DNA of 64,000 nt from Nocardioides sambongensis. Lineage in GTDB: Bacteria > Actinomycetota > Actinomycetes > Propionibacteriales > Nocardioidaceae. Location of the stretch: positions 682,001 through 746,000 of the forward strand of contig NZ_CP041091.1 of assembly GCF_006494815.1 (NCBI RefSeq), in the 5' to 3' direction. Shown one piece after another: positions 60,617 through 64,000 of this stretch. The notes below the pieces were generated by a model. It had not been told where the DNA came from. It saw only the letters and a program-made list of their open reading frames with translations, and ran no database searches. A program made the position numbers and the translations under genes. Position 1 is the stretch's first letter. Each line of letters starts with the position of its first letter.

Positions 60617-61617
60617 ATGCCGATCAGCCAGCGCACCGGTGCCGCAGCGACCGCCCTGCTCGGGTTGGGGTGCATCGCCCGGCGCGGATGGTGGACAACG
60701 CGGAGATCTGCGAGGTGCTGGACTCCGACGACGAGTGGATCCGGACCCGGACCGGCATCGCCTCGCGGCGGTTCGCCGCCGAGGGGGAGAGCCTGGTCGA
60801 CATGGCGACGGCGGCGGCGGAGAAGGCACTCGCCGTGGCGGGGGTGGGGGTCGAGGAGATCGGGCTGGTGATCGTGGCCAGCTCCACCCACGCCCAGCAC
60901 ACGCCGCACGCCGCGCCCCTGGTCGCGGACCGTCTCGGCTCGAGGGCGGCGGCGTTCGACGTCTCAGCCGGCTGCGCCGGCTTCTGCCACGCGCTCTCGG
61001 TCGCCTCGGACCTGGTGCGCGGCGGCAACACCGGTCACGCGCTGGTGATCGGCGCCGAGCGGCTCAGCAGCTTCCTCGACCCGACCGACCGGTCGACGGC
61101 GATGATCTTCGCCGACGGGGCGGGGGCGGTGGTGGTCGGTCCCTCGGAGACGGCGGGGATCGGCCCGGTCGCCTGGGGGTCCGACGGGTCGCAGGCGCAC
61201 GTCATCCGGCAGGAGCCCGGTTGCCGCTCGGTCGACGCCGACCACCCGCCGGTGGTGCAGATGGAGGGGACGGCGGTCTTCCGCTGGGCACCTTTCGCGA
61301 TGGCCGACGTCGCCCGCGCGGCGGTGCAGGCGGCCGGCCTGACCCTCGATGACCTCGACGCCTTCGTGCCGCACCAGGCGAACCTGCGGATCACCGAGAC
61401 GTTGGCCCGCAACCTGAAGCTCCCCGAGGAGGTGCGGATCGCCCGCGACATCGTCGACTCGGGCAACACCTCGGCGGCGTCGGTGCCGCTGGCGATCGAG
61501 CGGATGGTTCGCGACGGTCAGGCCGAGCCCGGTGACACCGCCCTGCTGATCGCCTTCGGCGCGGGGCTGAGCTATGCCGGCCAGGTGGTGGCCCTGCCGC
61601 CGGTCGCCGTCGGCTGA
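60617..61617 (+). pseudogene. 3-oxoacyl-ACP synthase III-like ketosynthase (FabH type, frameshifted)
   Basis: KAS III-fold enzyme that condenses an acyl-CoA with malonyl-ACP to begin chain synthesis. GAGGAGG precedes ATG 60617. Frame breaks at four G (60667-60670) after ALLGLG; one extra base restores HRPARMVDNAEICEVLDSDDEW and 333 aa. Triad intact: Cys120 in SAGCAGFC (numbered with the added base), His in VPHQANLR and Asn in SGNTSAAS. Divergent from the carboxyltransferase gene. Whether it serves fatty acids or a special lipid is unknown. Confidence 0.88.
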
Positions 61618-61655
61618 CCGCCGCACGCGGCCTGGATCCCGCCGACGCCGTCCCC

Positions 61656-61661
61656 TAGGCT
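61656..61661 (+). promoter_or_regulatory. -10 element (leaderless) of the 133-aa protein
   Basis: TAGGCT, six bases before ATG 61668. Confidence 0.55.
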
Positions 61662-61667
61662 TCGAAC

Positions 61668-62069
61668 ATGCGTTCGGAGCGGTCGGCGGGTGACGAGCAG
61701 GGGATGCTGCCCTTCGAGCTGGAGGTCCCGGAGGCCGCACGCCCACGACGTGCGGCGAGAGCGGCGCCCCAGGACGTGGTCCCGGTGCCGTTGCGGCACC
61801 GGATGGCGACCGATGCGCTCGCCTCCCGCGGCTGGCCGGAGGGCACCGAGCTGCTCGTCGCCCGGGGACGCCGGCCGCGCCGGGGCGACGTCGCCCTGGT
61901 CATCGACGGCGGCCGGCGACGCGTCGGTGTCTACGGACTCGAGCTCGGCCGGGTGGCCCTGCGCAGCGACCACGGCTCGGTGTGGCTGGGGCCCTCGGCG
62001 GAGGTGCTCGGCGTGGTGGTCCAGGTCGCGGCGCCCCTTCCCGAGCCCCCGCCGTCCGGGCGAGGGTGA
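61668..62069 (+). CDS. degenerate S24/LexA-peptidase-like protein (tentative)
   Basis: 133 aa. The C-terminal 85 residues follow the beta-strand order of S24/signal-peptidase-like folds: GTELLVARGRRPRRGDVALVIDG, RRVGVYGLELG, VALRSDHGSVWLG, EVLGVVVQV. The usual catalytic Ser-Met motif is absent, so it would be a non-peptidase relative. The N-terminal 45 residues are Arg/Ala-rich and disordered. Leaderless promoter. Fold assignment is by eye and uncertain. Confidence 0.5.
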   Translation: MRSERSAGDEQGMLPFELEVPEAARPRRAARAAPQDVVPVPLRHRMATDALASRGWPEGTELLVARGRRPRRGDVALVIDGGRRRVGVYGLELGRVALRSDHGSVWLGPSAEVLGVVVQVAAPLPEPPPSGRG

Positions 62070-62078
62070 CCGGGCCGG

Positions 62079-63284
62079 TCAGTTCCAGATGGCGTCCGCC
62101 CACTCCGGGTGGTCGATGAACGGGTTGCGGTTGAACTGGAACTCCTCGTAGATCACGTCGTTGCGATGCATCTCGAACGCGCTCGGCGGATCCTCGGCGT
62201 TCCACTCCAGCAACGTGGAGAGCCTGCCGTGGTTGGGCGCGCTCCCGTTGCTCACCCGGTCGTTGACCTCCAGGTCCGCGAAGCCGTCGCCGCCCTCGTA
62301 GCGGACGGACATGTAGAAGATCATCCGTGCCACGTCACCCTTGACGGCGTCGCGCGGCTCCCAGGAGTCCCCGTCGGCGTAGTTGCCGGGAGCCTCGTCG
62401 TTCTCGGTGCCGCCGTCGTCGAAGTCGAGGTTGCCCCGGTCGGAGTTGACGGTGACGTCGGTGGGGCGCAGGTGGTGGATGTCGGTCCCGGGCCCGGTCG
62501 CGGTGCCGAAGTCGCCGTGCGACTTCGCCCAGACGTGCTCGCGGTTCCACTGGTCGACGCCGCCGCCGTTGTCGGACTTCGGCAGGGACCATCCGGTGTA
62601 GAGGGCGATCACGCTCGAGGAGTCGCTCGGGTCCTCGTCGGTCTCCTTCAGTGCCTCCCAGACCTGGGAGTAGGAGAGCCGGGTGACGCCGGTGGAGATG
62701 ATCTCGTGCAGCTCGGTCTCGAGGGCCGCGCCGGTCAGGTCGAGGGCGTCGGCCCAGTAGGTGTCGTCGTAGGCGTCGGTGCCGCCGGTCGCGCCACCGG
62801 GGTCGGTCGGGTCGGTCGGGTCGGTCGGGTCGGTGCTGCCGACGTCGGTGAAGGCGGTGGCCGACTTCAGCCCCGGTCGGGAGAAGTACGCCGTCAGCGC
62901 GCCGGTCACCTCGATCCGTTGTCCCAGCAGGTCGGGGTTGGACGCGAGACCCCAGGACGCCCGGAACGAGCCGGGGATCTGCACGTAGAGCATCTGGGAG
63001 GTGCTCGTGGTGCTCGCGGAGTCCGACAGGGCCAGCGCGTAGTCGTTGGGGAAGTCGTCGGTCACGACGGTGTCGGAGGCGGTCGGCTGGCCGACGACGT
63101 ACCCGGTCACCGTGGCGGTGGAGCCGTCCTGGCCCGACCGTGCCGCGGCGACGGAGATGCCGGCGGCCTGGGCCGGCGACGGCGCGACCAGGGCCGCGCC
63201 GATCAGTGTGAGGAGGAGGACGAGCAGGGCGGAGGAGGTCGCGGCCGCACGGCGGCCTTTCCCGAGAGACATGACGCTCAGCAT
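62079..63284 (-). CDS. secreted endonuclease I (EndA/NucM) with N-terminal OB domain
   Basis: 401 aa. Signal peptide SLGKGRRAAATSSALLVLLL with cleavage near AQA-AG; then an OB-fold-like domain (about 45-140, TVTGYVVGQPTASDTV), a Thr-Asp-Pro repeat linker (DPTDPTDPTDP), and an endonuclease I domain. The catalytic DNase signature is WNREHVWAKSHG with GTDIHHLRPTD and SDRGNLDFDDGG. Extracellular, non-specific nuclease of the beta-beta-alpha-Me type, probably for nutrient scavenging. ATG 63284 used; 63296 and 63272 are alternatives. No immunity gene is visible. Confidence 0.9.
   Translation of the reverse strand: MLSVMSLGKGRRAAATSSALLVLLLTLIGAALVAPSPAQAAGISVAAARSGQDGSTATVTGYVVGQPTASDTVVTDDFPNDYALALSDSASTTSTSQMLYVQIPGSFRASWGLASNPDLLGQRIEVTGALTAYFSRPGLKSATAFTDVGSTDPTDPTDPTDPGGATGGTDAYDDTYWADALDLTGAALETELHEIISTGVTRLSYSQVWEALKETDEDPSDSSSVIALYTGWSLPKSDNGGGVDQWNREHVWAKSHGDFGTATGPGTDIHHLRPTDVTVNSDRGNLDFDDGGTENDEAPGNYADGDSWEPRDAVKGDVARMIFYMSVRYEGGDGFADLEVNDRVSNGSAPNHGRLSTLLEWNAEDPPSAFEMHRNDVIYEEFQFNRNPFIDHPEWADAIWN
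62798..62834. repeat. 9-bp microsatellite coding for the TDP linker
   Basis: About four copies of GGTCGGTCG in tandem, encoding the Asp-Pro-Thr repeat between the two nuclease domains. Copy number may vary by slippage. Confidence 0.7.
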
Positions 63285-63463
63285 CGTCGGCGGCATCGCG
63301 GGCGTAAAGGGTGGACGGGCAGCCGCAACGCAGTGTTCACCGTGTCCGGCCCCCGCCCGGCCCCGGATCGGTCCGATCCCCGTCCGTGACCGCGCGGGGC
63401 GCTCTGACATGCTGGCCCACCACACGCGCGCGCCCGGGATGGCGCTAGGAAGGCACGCAGAGC

Positions 63464-64000
63464 ATGAGCGACATCGCCGGTGAGCTGGCGCGCGTCAAGG
63501 GCGCGTTCGCGCAACCGACCCTGACGCTGCTGCACCAGCGGCAGGCGCCCGTGGTGATCACCGTGTTCCGGGCGGCGTTCGGGCGCAACAACCGGCCGAT
63601 CCCGACCGCGCGGCTGCACACCCAGGTCGAGGAGCACCTCGCCGAGATCCGCCAGTCCGGCGAGCTCGAGGTGCCCAGCGGGAGCGGACGCGACCTGTGT
63701 CAGCGGTGGATGCGCGGCCAGTGGCTGGTCCGGGCGCTGGACGAGACCGGCGACGAGGTCTACTCGCTGACCTCGCACGCACAGCAGGCGCTGGAGCTGG
63801 TGACCGGCATGACCCGGGACCGGGCGACGCTGAGCGAGCACCGGATCGCGACCATCCTGGGCACCGTCCGGCGGTTCAACTCCGAGGCCAACCCCGACCG
63901 CACCGCGCGGGTCACGCTGCTCAACGAGGAGATCGCGCGGCTCCAGACCGAGCGGGACCGGCTCGTCGACGGGGCGGAGCTGGTCAGCGCCACCGAGGAC
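63464..64000 (+). CDS. jetA: DUF3375 protein, JetA of a Wadjet-type SMC system (partial)
   Basis: 179 codons seen; the gene runs off the right edge. ATG 63464 follows AGGAAGG by ten bases. The sequence opens SDIAGELARVKGAFAQPTLTL and continues TLLHQRQAPVVITVFRAAFGR, then CQRWMRGQWLVRALDE, YSLTSHAQQALELV, SEHRIATILGTVRRFNSEA and LLNEEIARLQTERDRL: the order and spacing of conserved blocks in DUF3375. This is the MukF/kleisin-like subunit of Wadjet (JetABCD), which loops and cleaves invading plasmids. JetB, JetC and JetD would follow outside the window. Identification by pattern, no profile search possible. Confidence 0.8.
   Translation, partial: MSDIAGELARVKGAFAQPTLTLLHQRQAPVVITVFRAAFGRNNRPIPTARLHTQVEEHLAEIRQSGELEVPSGSGRDLCQRWMRGQWLVRALDETGDEVYSLTSHAQQALELVTGMTRDRATLSEHRIATILGTVRRFNSEANPDRTARVTLLNEEIARLQTERDRLVDGAELVSATED

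Noticed and set aside
62798..62834. CRISPR-like short repeats
   Set aside because: Contiguous 9-base units without spacers that code for the Thr-Asp-Pro linker; not a CRISPR array.

Overview
The window comes from a high-GC actinobacterium, most likely a Nocardioides-like member of the Nocardioidaceae. The evidence is the codon bias, an HrdB/SigA-type sigma factor beside a split parE/parC pair, a glnA2-glnE pair, a DtxR/IdeR-type iron box, a mycobacterial-type LexA box, and many promoters of the form TANNNT-N6/7-ATG/GTG with no ribosome binding site (leaderless genes). The genus is an inference; no rRNA is present.

Layout. (1) 1-6280 is an accessory region. It holds three decayed IS1634-like transposase copies (3-2133), a lower-GC pair made of a truncated Trp/Tyr-rich protein and a two-helix membrane protein, a MobF/TraA-type conjugative helicase that has lost its relaxase domain, a small membrane protein, and a short att-like stretch abutting the 3' end of rnpB. 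(2) 6281-13175 holds rnpB (minus strand), a TPR protein, a secreted carboxylesterase, the three-gene ATP-grasp / alpha-E / transglutaminase-like cassette, small proteins, and a CsoR-family regulator with a visible operator. (3) 13337-30594 holds a HhH-GPD repair protein, the principal sigma factor, a pair of envelope or secretion-like genes, a DMT transporter, parE, a beta-carbonic anhydrase, an MFS pump, an LppX/LprG-type lipoprotein, parC, and a GNAT/acyl-CoA-ligase fusion. (4) 30672-41843 holds a DUF5998 protein, a phosphodiesterase, tdk, an M3 peptidase, a PQQ-type dehydrogenase, panB, nadE and an MFS transporter. (5) 41898-45974 is a complete siderophore-iron ABC importer with iron boxes at both ends. 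(6) 46162-51070 holds glnA2, glnE and a small gene behind a perfect LexA box. (7) 51093-63284 holds a Xi-class GST, a DEAD-box helicase, DUF2975/XRE, acyl-CoA dehydrogenase/TetR, a 5'-3' exonuclease and holin-like protein, DoxX, DUF4031, an acyl-CoA carboxyltransferase, a FabH-type ketosynthase, and a secreted endonuclease I. (8) 63464-64000 is the start of a DUF3375 gene, the first gene (JetA) of a Wadjet-type SMC defence locus that continues past the window.

Two cautions. Six genes are broken by what looks like the same event: one base missing from a C or G homopolymer, and one added base restores full-length family proteins in every case. This fits a systematic base-calling error better than six real pseudogenes. 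Two genes (parE and the exonuclease) have no ordinary start codon and probably begin at ATC and CTG. No CRISPR array, rRNA or tRNA was seen, and no stretch longer than about 300 bases lacks a gene.
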